DNA of 64,000 bases from Rhexocercosporidium sp. MPI-PUGE-AT-0058 (Eukaryota; Ascomycota; Leotiomycetes; Helotiales): positions 2,108,001 to 2,172,000 of the forward strand of contig JAGTJL010000008.1 of NCBI GenBank assembly GCA_020746875.1. Direction: 5' to 3'. The notes beneath the pieces were generated by a model. The model was not told the origin of the DNA. It worked only from the letters and a program-made list of their open reading frames with translations, and did not search any database. Below, in pieces: positions 23,003-36,455 of the stretch; the stretch's first letter is position 1, and every line of letters starts with the position of its first letter. The position numbers and the translations under genes are program-made.

Positions 23003-26000
23003 GTTGCCTGGTAGTCCACCAATATCGTAAAGTCGAGCTGTAAGTACACTGATAACCACCCATTAGTACATCCCAAAGTACGGAAAGATTGAATCAGAAG
23101 AGGGCCCCATCGTACCTGAGGATACCAGCCAACGGAATCACAAAATTAGCAAAAACTGGCTGTTGTTTTATCCTTGGGCGAGAGATGGAGTTGGATCCAG
23201 TCCGAGGCCGAGACTGCGATCTACTGCTGCTCTGCCTTTTCGGAGCCAGGTTGCCAAAAAGTCGAGCTAAGACCCAAATGCTTCGCTTTGTCCAAAGTTT
23301 CAAAGATTGTTGTTGATGGGATGGGAGGGAGGGAGAGAGGGATAGATGGATGGGTTGACGTGGGATGAGTGGTGTCAGGCCGGCGGTGCCTGGATAAGCT
23401 CCATCTGAAATGCGGAGAAGCTTCTTTCCTCATTTGGCTGTCAATCGGCTTGCTCCCGAGCCTGCGCCCCACCCCCATCTTCCCTCTCCCATCAACACCT
23501 GATGCAAGCTGCACCTCGACGTCGACTCGGAAAGCATCAATTCTCTCTTCTCTGAACAATAAACTTAACTCTCTTTACACTCTCAAGAACACAGTATACG
23601 AGAACACACCTCACTCAGACCAGGTAAACTACGTGCGACTTCATACATAATAGCTGACACGATGTCTGTACCAAGGAAGAGGCTTGAACAGCATGTTATC
23701 TCTTTAGCTCTCATTCTGCAGCTCCATTTGGTGGATATGTTTCCCCGAGCTTTGCAGTAGTAGTATATCCTCATAGAATTTCTGCTGGAATCTTTCGAAG
23801 TCCAACTGCAGAATTTGTACTTGCAGCTGCGTAAGAGGCAGGCTCATTGATTTCATGCTCTACTATCTTGTGCATCCGGCTATCCGTCTTGTCGAGTACG
23901 TACCGCAGTGCAGCGGTCCAGGTTTCACCGTCGAACTTGCACGCCACGGCAACTCGTGGTCCCTCCTGGGCTCCACCAGGGAAAGAAATCCCCGAGTGGC
24001 ATGCATGGAGGGTGGTTTTGAGGCGTCTGTTGAAGAGGACACTGGATCCTCGATCCTTGGACTCTCGACAGGGCTTTTCAGATCTGTGATCAATGTTCCT
24101 TGTTCTGTTTTCAGCTTCTCCTGTGGCATCTGGTAATGGCTGACGGTGAGAACCTCACCGATAAAGACAGGGAGAATTGCCGACTAATCGAGTGCATTTT
24201 CGGGCCGTCCAAGCATGTTGTGTTACCTTTTTGAGTCCAAATTTAAGATATATTTGTGCCGATCTGGTCTTCTGTGGTCCAGACCCACCAACTGGCAGTC
24301 TACTGAGTCTTCTTTTTACTTCGAAGTAGTTCTTCCAGGAAGAAGATGTGACGGTGTGAGGATGAATGCCATGACGATGATGCATTTAATAATACTTTCT
24401 CTCTTTCCATCCGCCTTACTCGAATTAAGTACTGGGGACGTCATGGCTGTTCCTTCATTTTCTACAATTCATCACTTGCACTTGTCTTCAATCCCTAATT
24501 TTCGCAACTCTGTCAGAAGGGAAGAGCTCACTAGTTATTACGATAACCATTGCAAACCATGTAGTTCAGCTTCATCCCTTCAAAGTAATGCCCAAAATTC
24601 AAGTGTAACTCAACACGTGCACGTCTCATGACCTGGCTTGGCTACAGCCCTGACATGCCAGCACCGCTCATTGGGTGGAGCTGAATCCCGGAGCACATGG
24701 CAGCGTCATTGTGGGTGTCGAAGCGCCACCTGCGTCATACTTCCAGGGGTCGTGCTTCCCTTAGATTAAGTTCTCTGGAAGAGAAGGGCACAGAGAAAGC
24801 TCTGAAGTGCCGTAGTCGTCGTGACCGAAGGACTGCCTGCAAAGGACACTTGACGGGCAGACACCAAGACGACTTGCCGTCCCAACACGCACTACTCCTG
24901 TTATAATTTATACTCATCGTATTCTTATTATATCATGCAGTCCAGCCCAGTACCGATACCACATTGTCGGCTGAACCGTTTCCTCCCTGGCGCACCGGCA
25001 TGGCAGCCATCGGCGGGAACAAGCCAGTCCATCACCCCCCGTTTTAGGGGTCCTGGACCATGCTGAATCTGGATCGGGCCCGCTTCTTCCAAGAACAGAA
25101 ATCCACAATCTTGCCAGCATCTAGCAAGTATCAGATCACCCCAGACCTGCCCCCACTAGGCTTCACTATTGTGGTTTGATTATCGAGACTCTCGCATGGC
25201 GCTGGGGAGGGGGTTGTACAAAATGCAGGGCAAGCAGACTGGTAAGAGGGAAGGAAAAGTAATTTCCAACGGTTTCTGCGCTTTTTGCTTTTCCGCCCGT
25301 TGATCCCGTTTCGCATTTCAAATTTACTCTTGCAGTACAGCTGGTCTGGACTGTGTTAATAATAGGTATTAGCCAGAGTCAGCTATGGTTAAGTCTTCCA
25401 CGACAGAAGGGGAGAGATGAAGTCATGCACAACACGATCATGACCAGTGACCAAGCTCCAACCATTAACCGTGCTCCAAACCCTGGCCTGGGACCAGGAC
25501 AGGGCCGAAAAGTGGCGTGTTGACGACGTACAATGTTTAGTAGCTTTTTCAGCTAACTTCCTCAACGGTGACCAGCCGCCCACCCAAAATGGAAACCATA
25601 CCTACTGTAAACACCACATGATTGCAAAACCTGGCTGGCTCCTGTTGCTAGAGATGAGAACTGGATACTTACTGACTCGCTGGCATCGCTGCTGAACCAT
25701 TAAATGCCAAATGAGGGTGCTAATTGTTTAGCAGGCCCCCTAACGTAACGTTCTTGGGCAAGGGGTTGCTTTCTAATTGGAAGCATGTTCCTGGGCTCAC
25801 CAGACAGGACAGGCTCAGGGCTGACTCTCCACTTCTTGTTCCAATTGTGCCACAGCTCACTGGACGAGAGAAAGGTACTTCATCTCGATCTATTCTATCC
25901 CCCCTTCTCCTCCTAGGAGCCTTGCATTGCCTGTGCCCTGCCTGCCCTGCCTTGCGTTGCCTCTGCCTTGACAATTTTCCAATCCGACCTTCCCTCCCCA

Positions 26001-26056
26001 AATTCCATCCGTCTTGTTGACTTGTTGAACATCGTAACAGAGAGAAAATTGTCTTC
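23003..26056. other. intergenic between divergent M13 and histidine-kinase genes
   Basis: This is a 3-kb stretch separating the minus-strand peptidase from the plus-strand kinase. No ATG-started frame here looks like a gene. The first 300-500 bases probably contain the peptidase leader; a splice-like acceptor just upstream of its ATG hints at a 5'-UTR intron. The last 400 bases are pyrimidine-rich and should be the kinase promoter. Confidence 0.5.
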
Positions 26057-26404
26057 ATGCCGTTTCCTGTGTCATTTCACTTCACTTCACTTCATTGTTT
26101 GTTTGTGTTATTCGAGTGAATGCTCCTTCGCGCCTGCGCTGCCTGCGTTGTCCCAAAGAGGATCAGTGTCGTCATCCCGCTCGAGCCAGCCATCCCAAAG
26201 ACCAGGCCGACCCATCATCTCGCCCCGACCACAAAGATCTAGCAACACACCACAAACACAACACAACAAATCCCTCCCTTTCCTCGCCGCCACCTCCTTT
26301 AGGCACCACCACCACGATAACACCGTCTTCGAATGAGGTGCCGAAGGCTTTTAATCTCGAAATTTCTGCGACAACCACAACTACAACAAGTCGCGCTGGA
26401 GTAA
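26057..26404 (+). promoter_or_regulatory. three upstream ORFs in the histidine-kinase leader
   Basis: Between about 26057 and the main ATG at 26450 lie three short ATG-started frames: 26057-26119 (20 codons), 26120-26242 (40 codons, its ATG starting one base after the previous stop codon) and 26333-26404 (23 codons). None runs into the main frame. If the leader is unspliced, they would reduce or condition translation of the kinase. Position is seen; the regulatory role is inferred and depends on the true transcript start and on any leader intron. Confidence 0.4.
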
Positions 26405-26449
26405 TAACAGATCCCCGAGATTGCAAGGGGCGTTTCCAGAGGCGGCGGC

Positions 26450-29400
26450 ATGCCACCTTCCAAGCCAAAGTCTCCTCTGGACAAACCATCCTCTTCGCAC
26501 TCTCGCCGTCCCAGTAACTCACGACGTTCTAGCAGCGAAAAGTCTGCGACCAAGTCTTCAAAGCATGGAATAAAGCCGAGTTCGAGTTCGAGTCTGCCGA
26601 AGTCCAATGATTTGATGGCAGACCCGGTGCCTGGTGCAAAGGCACTGTCACGTCCAGATTCTAGCGATACGGAAGTGGATATGGCTGGAAGTTCGGACGG
26701 TCCAAGATCGCAAACATTTGAGGGTCTGCAGTTGTCCAGAGATTTGTCACAATTGGAGGGCGAAGTTGGGACCAGCAGAGAGGACGCAGTGGAGGGTCGA
26801 CATACAAGCTTTCAAATACCACAAAACACGTCGCAAGAAGAGGTTGAACGTCTACGAGCTGCTATGAATGCCCAACTACAACTTACACAGCATCGGGAAA
26901 GATTAGCGAGACAATTAGGGGGTAGAGAGGAAAGAGGAGTTAGCGGAACCTTCACTCCAACAGGCAAAGCGAGAGTCTCTCCGATTCATGAAGAGATCAT
27001 ATCACCATCCCTTGAGGCAGCGTTTGAGACTCCGTTGAGTGGTGGCCCAGAGACCGCATCCACAGAGTCAGTCAGAACGGTTCGTGGTGGTACAACGCCA
27101 GGATTGGTAGCTGCAAGGACCCCTTCATATCCTTTTCCTCCTATGCGAACTCCAGGACAATTAAGCTTTAGTGGCCATCGACCTTTCACAGCCTTGTCTC
27201 CTACAGTCAACCCTTCCAACTACGCAGGGGGCACTTTTGATTCTGGGCTGCAAGACCGCGTTCTTTCTGGTTCGGTTACTCCAGCATCAACAATGAGATT
27301 CCAAGCCCAAGGAGCATCTGAATCGCAAGAAGACCTGAATTTTGAAACCCCTAACCTTTATGACCTCAGTCTACTATTATCTTCCGAACCTGGCCTTGAT
27401 GCATGGTGGACAACTGTTGTTCAGATTATGAGAACTTTGTACCAAGCACATAGGGTAACATTATCTGTACCTGCAGACACTACCGATATCGAGAATGTAC
27501 CATGGGGACAGAAGGCCACTTTCAATGCCGCGGAAGAGGATGAAATGAGCTTGAATTACCTGCAACATGGAAGCAGCCTGGTGCCTAGTAGTGATGACAC
27601 AAACGACACTTCGAATTCGGGAGACACCAATCCGTTGGAAGAGCCTGCTGGAGCCTCATTATCAACACAACGTTCAACGTTACGGCCTGGTCTTTTGAGC
27701 CGACACTCATTTACTGCGTACGAAGATACCAAGCGTGATCCTATTTCGAATCCCGAAGCCAGCAGAGCAACTGTTATTCGACCCAGTCCCCTGGCCAGAG
27801 CAAAAAGCTACCTATCTACGCGCCCTGATATGCCACCACGCACAGCAACTCTTCAGAATGCCGAACTGAGCCTTCAATCTCTGCGGGATCATATAGCCTT
27901 TGAAGATGCAAAGCAACCCTCTGATGAATGGGAGAATCGCATAAACGCTAACAGGGAAGTCAAGGGTCAAATCTTCTCGGTCTTGCAAGCTCTCAATTAT
28001 GAAGCCGAGCCATTGATCGATAACAAAGGCGTTTTACGAGTAGTAGAACGGGGGAAAGTCATAGCACTGACGCGTGATTACCCGTACGTGGAGAGTTCCA
28101 AGGACGAGAAGAGCGGAGGTAGTAAATCTTCATCTAACCCAAGCATGAAATCCAAGGACTCGCCCAATGACAAGAGCAAAGGCAACAAGTCTTCAGATGT
28201 TGGCTCGAGAATTTCCTCGTTCTTTGGAGGAAGAACCAGGCGCTCTAGCCGAGGTGCGCGCTCGTCGACCGACAAGATGAATATGCCTGGATTCCGGACC
28301 ACCGAAGACCAAGAGTCTCAATCGATTCCAAGATATGAAGAGTATGAGCAAGCTCCGCCATCTCCATGGGCACAGTCGCCAGCTCCGTCTCCGGCTGTGA
28401 GAGTCGAAACATCCGAAAATCCCTTCTTCTCAAGCGCCCCTATAGATGAGGAGACTTTCAATCCTCGAACAACAGCTCCAGACTATTCGGACATGCCACA
28501 ACCTGAGACCATCGGACTCGATAGATCTTGGACGGTGCTGCACATTCCTCTGATTCATCCTCTGCTGTCCAAACCTGTGCAGTCGTTTCGTCTCGATGCG
28601 GCTGCAATGGAATCCAAAACTACGAAAGGAAAAGGGATAGACTCTCATTTGAGAGACCTTGGAGATGAGATCCCCAAAGCCAAGGAAGAAACAAAAGGCA
28701 AGCAAAGCCCCATTGCAATTCTTTCCATCTTGAGCCCAGTGATTCCCTACCCTTCGACACTACGACATTCCCTCCAGCACCTAGCACCCCATCTGGCAAC
28801 TTCGTTCTCGCTCTGCCGACACTTCTCCAATCTTGAAATCGAGATTGCCGGCTTGTCACGAAAGCGACCTCAGACAACCGGATTCGGCGCTGTTGCAAGT
28901 GGACGTGCCGATGATAGATTGAGGACAGCAATACCTCCGTACTCGCCTGCAGAGGAAACATTGGCCCAGAACTCGACTGGTGGGAGCATCACTAGTCCCA
29001 GCGACTACTCTGGCGTCTCGAGAAGCACAGCTGGGTCTCCCTCGGGCACTCCTGGATGGGATCCAAGTAGTGTTGGCTTTTCTATGGACAAGCGATCTAG
29101 CGGTGGAAGTCCTAGTTACGCATCTGGCGAAAGCTACTTTAGTAGTAGGGCTAGACCTGGTGTAACACGGGTTGAGACTGGCTCGGCAAGTAGTATCACA
29201 GGCGCACGACGCACTTCCAAAGAGTCATCTCCAGCAGATACAAGATCGCAAAGACATCCCCGCACATCGGGAGAGTGGTCCAGAGAACCCGAGGCCACAG
29301 GTCTTGACCAAAGTTATGACGATGGCAAAGAGAAGTCTGTTACACAAGAAGAGAGTTCGGCGACAAGTACACCTAAACAAGAGCCTCGTCATCGGTCTTC

Positions 29401-32400
29401 TGGCACCTCCGAGAATAGAGATAGCAGCCCATCACGGCAAGGTCCTGAGACACAGCTTTCGCCTCGAAGATTGGCTATGCGGACGGCCTCGAATCAAGGC
29501 GCAGGAAAGCCCGAACGACAGCATACTCAATTGCACTCTTATGGTGCGGATTTCGGTGCCACTTTCCAGTCCTTGCCGACCCCTTCTGCAAAAGGCCCTC
29601 CCATGTTGAAACCTCAATCCCGATCTGGCTCTGTGTCTGTTCCGCCAGACTACATGCCGCCACCATCAGATCGCGTGAAGGGCATTATGCTGGACTCCTT
29701 GCCTCTTCATATATTTATTGCTTTGCCTCCAACTGGTGAGATGGTCTGGGTCAATAGTCGCTATTTGACCTACCGAGGCCAAAGTGTGAAGGACCTGCAC
29801 GAAGATCCATGGGCCAGCATTCACCCAGAAGAGAGAGAGGATTATCTTAAGGCATGGAGTCATGCGATTCGTACTGGAGAACAATTTTCAATGCAGGTCC
29901 AACTCAGAAGGTTTGATGGTACCTATCGCTGGTTCTATACTAGGGCGGTTGGTCTCCGAGATAGTCGCGGAGTCATTGTTCAGTGGTACGGCACGCACAT
30001 GGACATTCACGACCAGCATATTGCAGAAGTAAAGGCTGCTAGGCAAGAGGAGATTGAAGCGTCAGAGGCCAAGCATCGGCAATTAGCAAACCTCATCCCA
30101 CAAATCATCTTCTCCGCAACCGAAGATGACGGAGTAACTTTTGCGAATCAACAGTGGCTATCATACACTGGGCAAGAATTCGATGATTCTCTTGCTCTTG
30201 GCTTCATGGACTATGTGCATCCGGAGGATCTAGCCAAATGCCATATCCCAATCAACCGTGCTCCAACCCCGATTATACCCGGATCAAGAAAGCCATCAGA
30301 GCCAAGTCGTAACCCCTCTCAATCATCGTCGGGAGGTAAGACATCGATCAAATCTGCTGTCTCCTCGGCACCTACAGAGCGAACTATCAAAGGTGTATAC
30401 CAAGCCCTTTCCAGGACCAACAGTTCCAGTAGTGGATCATTACACGAGTTTCCCAACGCCGACTTCTCGGATCTAATGAAGGCGGGCGTGATAAAAGTCG
30501 AGGTGGATGGCAACGGCCGCACGTCTTACAGTACCGAAGTCCGTCTCAGATCCAAGTCTGGAGAGTATCGCTGGCATCTTGTTCGCTGCGTTGAAGTTGA
30601 TAACATCAATCTCGGGAGCGGAGATGGTTCTTGGTTCGGTGCGTGCGCAGACATCAATGATCACAAGCTGCTCGAGATGAAACTCAAGGAGGCCATGGAG
30701 TCGAAGGGTAAATTCCTAAGCAATATGTCTCATGAAATTCGCACACCACTCATTGGTATCTCTGGCATGATTAGTTTCCTGCAAGACACTCCCCTCAACG
30801 ACGAGCAGATTGACTACTGCAACACTATTGCATCTAGTGCCGAAGGTCTCTTGAATATCATCAACGATATCTTGGATCTTGCAAAGGCTGATGCCGGCAT
30901 GATGAAGCTCTCGTACGACTGGTTTCATACTCGCTCTCTAGTAGAAGAAGTGAACGAGATGATCTCAACAATCGCAATAACCAAGCATCTCGAGGTCAAT
31001 TATGTTGTCGATGTTGACGTTCCAGAGATGGTCAAAGGCGATCGCTTTCGCATCCGTCAAGTGCTTTTGAATGTCATTGGCAATGCTATCAAATTCACGA
31101 CCGTTGGCGAAGTGTTCAGCCGATGTAGAGTACTGAAGAATGAAACAGCTGAACTTGGCGACCATGAGGTTATTCTTGAATTCTCCATCATCGATACTGG
31201 CCGAGGCTTTACACAGGAAGAAGCAGAGCTTATCTTCAAACCCTTCAGTCAGATTGATGCGAGCAGTACACGGACTCAAGGTGGCACTGGGTTGGGCCTT
31301 GTCATATCTAGGCAGCTAGTGGAACTTCATGGTGGGCAGATGGAAGGCACTGCAGTCCCAGGAAAAGGTTCTACCTTCACATTTACAGCAAAGTTTCAGT
31401 TGCCTACAGATGAGGACCACCCGGATCCACTATTGACACCTGCTCTAAGCACAGTTCCGTCAACACCATCAACTAGGGCATCTCTGAAATCTCAAATCTC
31501 ATATGAGACGACAGCTCGTGCAATCAGGCAGGCTGGTGGAAACCCTATTTTGGCCAACAGACTGATTCAATCCCCACTAGAAGAGAGCCCACGGACCGAG
31601 TCTTCTGGCACTGATCCAACACCATCATCAGGCAGTTCGAATCCTTCACTTCATTCTACTAGATCGCCCACGACGCAACGGTCATCAAGCTCGTCAACTT
31701 CTCAATCATTAGCTCATTTTGGCGAGGCAGCTCGGTCAATCGCACCCGACCCTTCAAGCATGAAGTTAGAATTACCCGAACGGACGTCCCCAGGATCGGG
31801 ATCAACATTTTCTGACTCGCAAGATACTACGCCGACACCAGCAAGTTTACTTGCTGCACAGGATGTGCCATTTAAGTCAAGCATCATGCCTGATGCCAAG
31901 CACTTCCGTCCCCCAATGTACTCCATCTTGCTTATCTGCCCTCAAACGCATAGCAGAGAAGCCACAACTCAGCACATTGAGATGACTCTTCCCAAGGATA
32001 TGCCTCATCAGATCACAGGTTTGGCAAGTGTTGATGAGGCTCGTGCTATGATTGGCGGAGTTGATCCTGTCATTTTCACACATATTGTCCTGAATCTTGG
32101 CTCTGCGGAGGACATCGTTGCGTTGATTGATCAGATTGTGGGATCTGTCTCTCTTCCACACACATCCATTGTTGTCCTCTCAGACCCAGTCCAGCGACAG
32201 GAAGTTATACGAAGCACTGGAGGCGACTACGACAATCTCACCAAAGACAACCGTCTTACGTTCATCTACAAACCAGTAAAGCCATCTCGTTTTGCTGTGA
32301 TTTTCGATCCAGATAAAGAGAGAGATCTTTCTACAGATAGAAATCGTTTCAGTGCGCAGCAACAGGTTGCAAACGCGAGACAGAACTATCTTGATATTGG

Positions 32401-32907
32401 CAAGCGACTTGGCAATAAAGGGCACAGAGTTCTATTGGTTGAGGACAATGCGACCAATCAAAAAGTGCTTTTGAAATACCTTAGCAAGGTTGGCATTGCA
32501 GTCGATTTGGCTTTGGATGGAGTAGAATGCACAGATCAAGTCTTCGCTAAACCCCATTCTTTCTACTCCCTAATTTTGGTACGTCCAGCAATTCGTGTCT
32601 CTCCGATGCAACAATCTAACATCATCTTTAGTGCGACCTTCACATGCCAAACAAAGATGGCTATCAAGCTTGTCGTGAGATCCGAGAATGGGAGGAGAAA
32701 GGATCTTACTCACGCATGCCTATCATCGCCTTGTCCGCAAACGTCATGGCCGATGTGCTGGATAAATGTATCGAAGCCGGCTTCAGCAACTACATCACCA
32801 AGCCAGTCGATTTCAAAGCCCTCAGCGCGCTCATGGGAGACATTCTGGATCCAGTCGCTCCGGAAGCCGCCAGCAAAGTAGTTGCAGGGGCAGCAACGAC
32901 CACCTAG
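26450..32907 (+). CDS. hybrid histidine kinase with PAS domains and receiver
   Basis: Two exons, 26450-32578 and 32632-32907, encode 2134 aa; the 53-nt intron (GTACGT to TTTAG) is phase 0. The first ~1070 residues are mostly Ser/Pro-rich disorder with a few globular patches. A PAS/PAC unit follows (about 1080-1195) and a second PAS (about 1215-1403) interrupted by a Ser-rich insertion. Then come HisKA with SNMSHEIRTPLIG (phospho-acceptor His1428) and the ATPase domain with N-box NVIGNAIKFT (about 1541), DTGRGF (about 1582) and GGTGLGL (about 1610). The C-terminal receiver starts at LLVEDNATNQ (about 1993), with phospho-acceptor Asp2045 in CDLHMPN and Lys2100 in TKPVD. No transmembrane segment is evident, so it is probably cytosolic and relays phosphate to an HPt protein. 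All phosphorelay residues are intact. The signal sensed is unknown. Confidence 0.95.
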
Positions 32908-34750
32908 ACAGACAGCTCTTCTTTTCGATTTTTCTCATTCTTCTGCGTTCAAGTATCTGCATTTTCTCCGGCGTTGGGAATTCCCCTTCCTTCTTTGTAA
33001 TTTGGGCATTCTGAGCATAGCGTTGCAGGTGGGAATGGTCATGGAAAGTGACCGGGTCCTTGGGGGTTTGGTTTGGTTTGGTTGGGGTTGGGGTTCTGGG
33101 ATTCCCCTTAATGCCTTTCCTTTCCTTCACATAAGGCCCTTTTTTCAAAGATGTAAAATATGTATGATTGTACGGCTCCTATATTCTCTTCTTTTATTTT
33201 GACGGACAGGAGACCAGAGCTTGATTGGTAGGATATTCTCATGCTGCCTGCCGATAGAACTTCTTGCCTCCTGTCTTGCTGGGACCCAGTTTTTCTTCTT
33301 CATTTGCAGCTCTGGAGCTAGTTACTTCTCTTGCAGGCATGCATGCATGGATGGGTGGGATGAATGGCACGGACGGGTGAAATGGATGGCATTAATGGAT
33401 GAATAATAATGAATGCAGGTCTAGAAGCATTGGGGGTTTTCCCTTCTTCTTTCCTTTTTGATGATTTGATTTGACTGCATCTTGAATTTAATGGTATAGA
33501 TGACTTCGTGGATGTGATGGGCGGCACTGTTAAAAATAAAATGATCGTGCGTGCGTGCGGTATGCATAGCGTGGTCGGTCGTCTTTCTCATTCCTCGTTC
33601 TTTTTGATGGATTTGTATGGTACTGGTGGTGTGGATTTAGCCTGGAGGGGTTTATTGTGAAGTTAGGCACTTTCTTAGACGGATGGACAGATGCCCTTGA
33701 TACAAAGCCGTCGTTTTAGTCTTTTGAGAAGTCGAACTTGTGAGATAGTGATAATGGTGGAGATGGAGATTGGGATTTAGCGAACGTGAGGACAGGATGG
33801 GAATGATATGAAGATGGAATGTGCTGTAGATATCTTGGCAGTAGGAGGAGTTTGGTACTTCGTTGAAGGATTTGCAGCCAAATGAGTGTGCCGTAGATTT
33901 ATGAGGTGCCGGGGGAAGATGTGATGTTTAATACCTGTTAGTTTAGATGTAACTTGGCGCTCTGAAGCACCATCCCCGGGGTCCGATCCAGCCACTGGGT
34001 GGGTTAATTAGTACTGTCAGAGTCCAGGAGCTGGAAGATATGGAGGAAAGTATAATGTGAGAGATCTTGATGTGGAGGTGAGGAGAGGGGCTGGGTATCA
34101 ATTTGGGGGTCATACAATATTGCGTGTATGTAAATATTGTCAGTCCTGGCGAAAGCCCCCTTTTTTTAAGCGACTTGGAAGATTTAGGTTTGGATGGATG
34201 TCAACAGAGCTACGAATAATCACCTACCCAAGTTCACGTCAAGAAACCAACAGTCATGATTCGGTCGCTTCTAGCCCGGGATATCAATCTGGATAAACAC
34301 AACACCCAATGCAAAGAAAGGGAAGATATTCTGCCCCGAATACAATTTAGGGTGCTCTCATGACTCGCTCGCTTAACCTCGGTGTTCCACCCGCTGTCAT
34401 GACGAGATGTGACCCGAGACTGACCCCACATCCCAGACTTCACGTACCCCACCCCCACCAAGCCGACAAAGTGGGCAAAGATGAGTTCAAGTCCCGTAAT
34501 TCTCTCCCGTGGACATATTACAGCCCGTATCTTGAATGATAATCTGCCTTCTTACTCATTTGATCCATTTTCTCTGCTTCCACATCACATCTCTTTTGAA
34601 TCACCCCTCTCCCGGCATCGGAACATCCGGTTAAATTCAACCCTGGATAAAGTCAACAAAGCCCCATCTTGACTTGACATTTCACCACCATACCAACAAT
34701 CCAGAAAGCGTTCTAAATTCAGACCAAAAATACCCAAGCAAACACCAAAA
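32908..34750. other. intergenic, 3' flank of the kinase and promoter of the dehydrogenase
   Basis: No supported gene. Around 33340-33410 there are degenerate GGATG/ATGGATG repeats. The final 150 bases before 34751 are A/C-rich with ACCAAAAATG context at the start codon, a usual leader for this type of gene. Confidence 0.45.
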
Positions 34751-36271
34751 ATGTCAGGTAAAATCGCCTTCCTAGGCCTTGGAGCAATGGGCTTCGGCAT
34801 GGCCACAAACCTGATCAAGAAATCCTTCCACGTAACCGGCTTCGACGTCTACGCACCCACTCTAGCCCGCTTCACAGCCGCAGGTGGACACGCCTCATCC
34901 ACGCCCAAGGAAACAGTTCTTGATGCTCAATACGTCGTTTTCATGGTAGCTACAGCAGCTCAGATCCTAAGCGCGCTCTTCGATGACGAGAACGGCGCCA
35001 TCCACAGTCTAGGAAAAGGAGCGGTTGTTATTCTTTCTTCCACAGGACCGCCCGAACACGTGCCTATCGTCAGGAAACTTCTCGATGAGAAATACAATCG
35101 TCAAGATATCGAGCTCGTCGACGCCCCCGTCTCGGGCGGGACAATCCGCGCGGCGAACGGGACATTGACCATCCTCGCCGCTGGACCGGAAAGCGCTATT
35201 ACAGCCGCTAAACCAGTCCTTGATGCTATGGCTGGAGAGAACCTGTATATCATCCCTGGAGGATTGGGGGCGGGCACGAACGTTAAGATGGTGCATCAGG
35301 TGCTGGCGGGGATCCATATCGCTATGACGAGTGAGGCGATGGGGTTCGCGGCTGCATTGGGGCTGAACACGAAAGCCGCTTTTGAGGCGTTGAAAGCCAG
35401 CAGGGCGACTAGTTTTATGTTTGAGAATAGGACACCGCACATGCTTGTTGAGGATAAGACGGTGTATTCGGCGCTGAATATTATTGTGAAAGATATCGTA
35501 AGTTCTGACAACTATGCCCTCACCCCCACCCCCCTCTTTCTCGCCCTCACTTTGTACTCTTGGATGGATGGAAGAGGCGAGGATATGTCAGTTGATTTCG
35601 TAAACAGGGCATCGTAACAGCAGGTGGCCGCTCAGCCAGCTTCCCTCTCTTCCTCGCCTCAACCACAGAACAAGTTCTCGCCTCCGGCGTCAGCGCCGGT
35701 CTAGGCCTCATCGACGACGCCGCCCTCGTAGGAGTCTACCTCCCACAATCACCCCTCGCAGTCCGCACTCTCGCGTCCTCCTCTTCAGATACTCCTCTAT
35801 CACCAACCGACCCGAAACTCCTCCTCGTCGAGAAGATCATGGCGGGCGTCCACCTCGCTGCCACGGCCGAAGCGATGTCTCTCGGTGTAAGGGTAGAATT
35901 GGAGCCTGAGAAGCTGTTTGAGATTATCTCGACGGCCGCGGGTAGTAGCGCTATGTTTGTGGAGGGCGCAACGCAGTTGCTGAGTGGGGTTTGGAAGGAA
36001 GGGGCAAGTGTGGATGATTATATTAAAGAGTTGGTATGTTGACTTTTCCTCGCTTGTTTCAAGCTCCAAATGGCGATTTTTACTGATGATCCTGTAGACT
36101 GAAGCAGTAGAAGAAGCTTTCAAACTGAAATACCCACTTCATCTTACCGGGACTGCGTTACAGCTTTTCGAGCTGGCGAAGTTGAAGGGATTGGGTAAGG
36201 AGCCTGGTATTGCAGTGTCAAGGGTCTGGGATAGTCTTGATGGGCCGTATTTCCCTAGAGTGCAGGTTTAG
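34751..36271 (+). CDS. 3-hydroxyisobutyrate/L-threonate dehydrogenase-like oxidoreductase with duplicated C-terminal domain
   Basis: Three exons (34751-35497, 35608-36033, 36098-36271) encode 448 aa; introns of 110 and 64 nt are phase 0. The N-terminal NAD(P) fold shows FLGLGAMG (7-14) and the substrate motif DAPVSGG (124-130). The catalytic-type Lys179 sits in GAGTNVKMVHQ, where HIBADH proper usually has Asn nearby; KMVHQ resembles the LtnD (L-threonate dehydrogenase) branch as I remember it. The C-terminal helical domain (about 176-300) is followed by a second related one (about 320-440): AGIHIAMTSEAM (186-197) is echoed by AGVHLAATAEAM (328-339). Single-domain relatives are about 290-300 aa, so the extra 150 residues are a genuine extension. 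It should oxidise a beta-hydroxyacid; the exact substrate cannot be read from the sequence. Confidence 0.88.
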
Positions 36272-36423
36272 AGGCGCTGTAGAGGTAATAGTGTTATTCT
36301 CAGGATTTTTGCAATGGGGAGCGTGGGACTTCAAAGGTGGTTGGATCGAGATTTGATCGATGTGACTCTAATCCTAATCCGTCGTGATAGACCTCTAACT
36401 GGTGAGAATGGAATCAAATTCAA

Positions 36424-36455
36424 GCGAGGCTGCGAGGCTGCGAGGCTGCGAGGCT
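36424..36455. repeat. 8-bp tandem repeat, four perfect copies
   Basis: GCGAGGCT is repeated four times without change between the dehydrogenase and the HET gene. It is non-coding. The lack of mismatches suggests a young slippage repeat that may vary among isolates. Confidence 0.85.
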
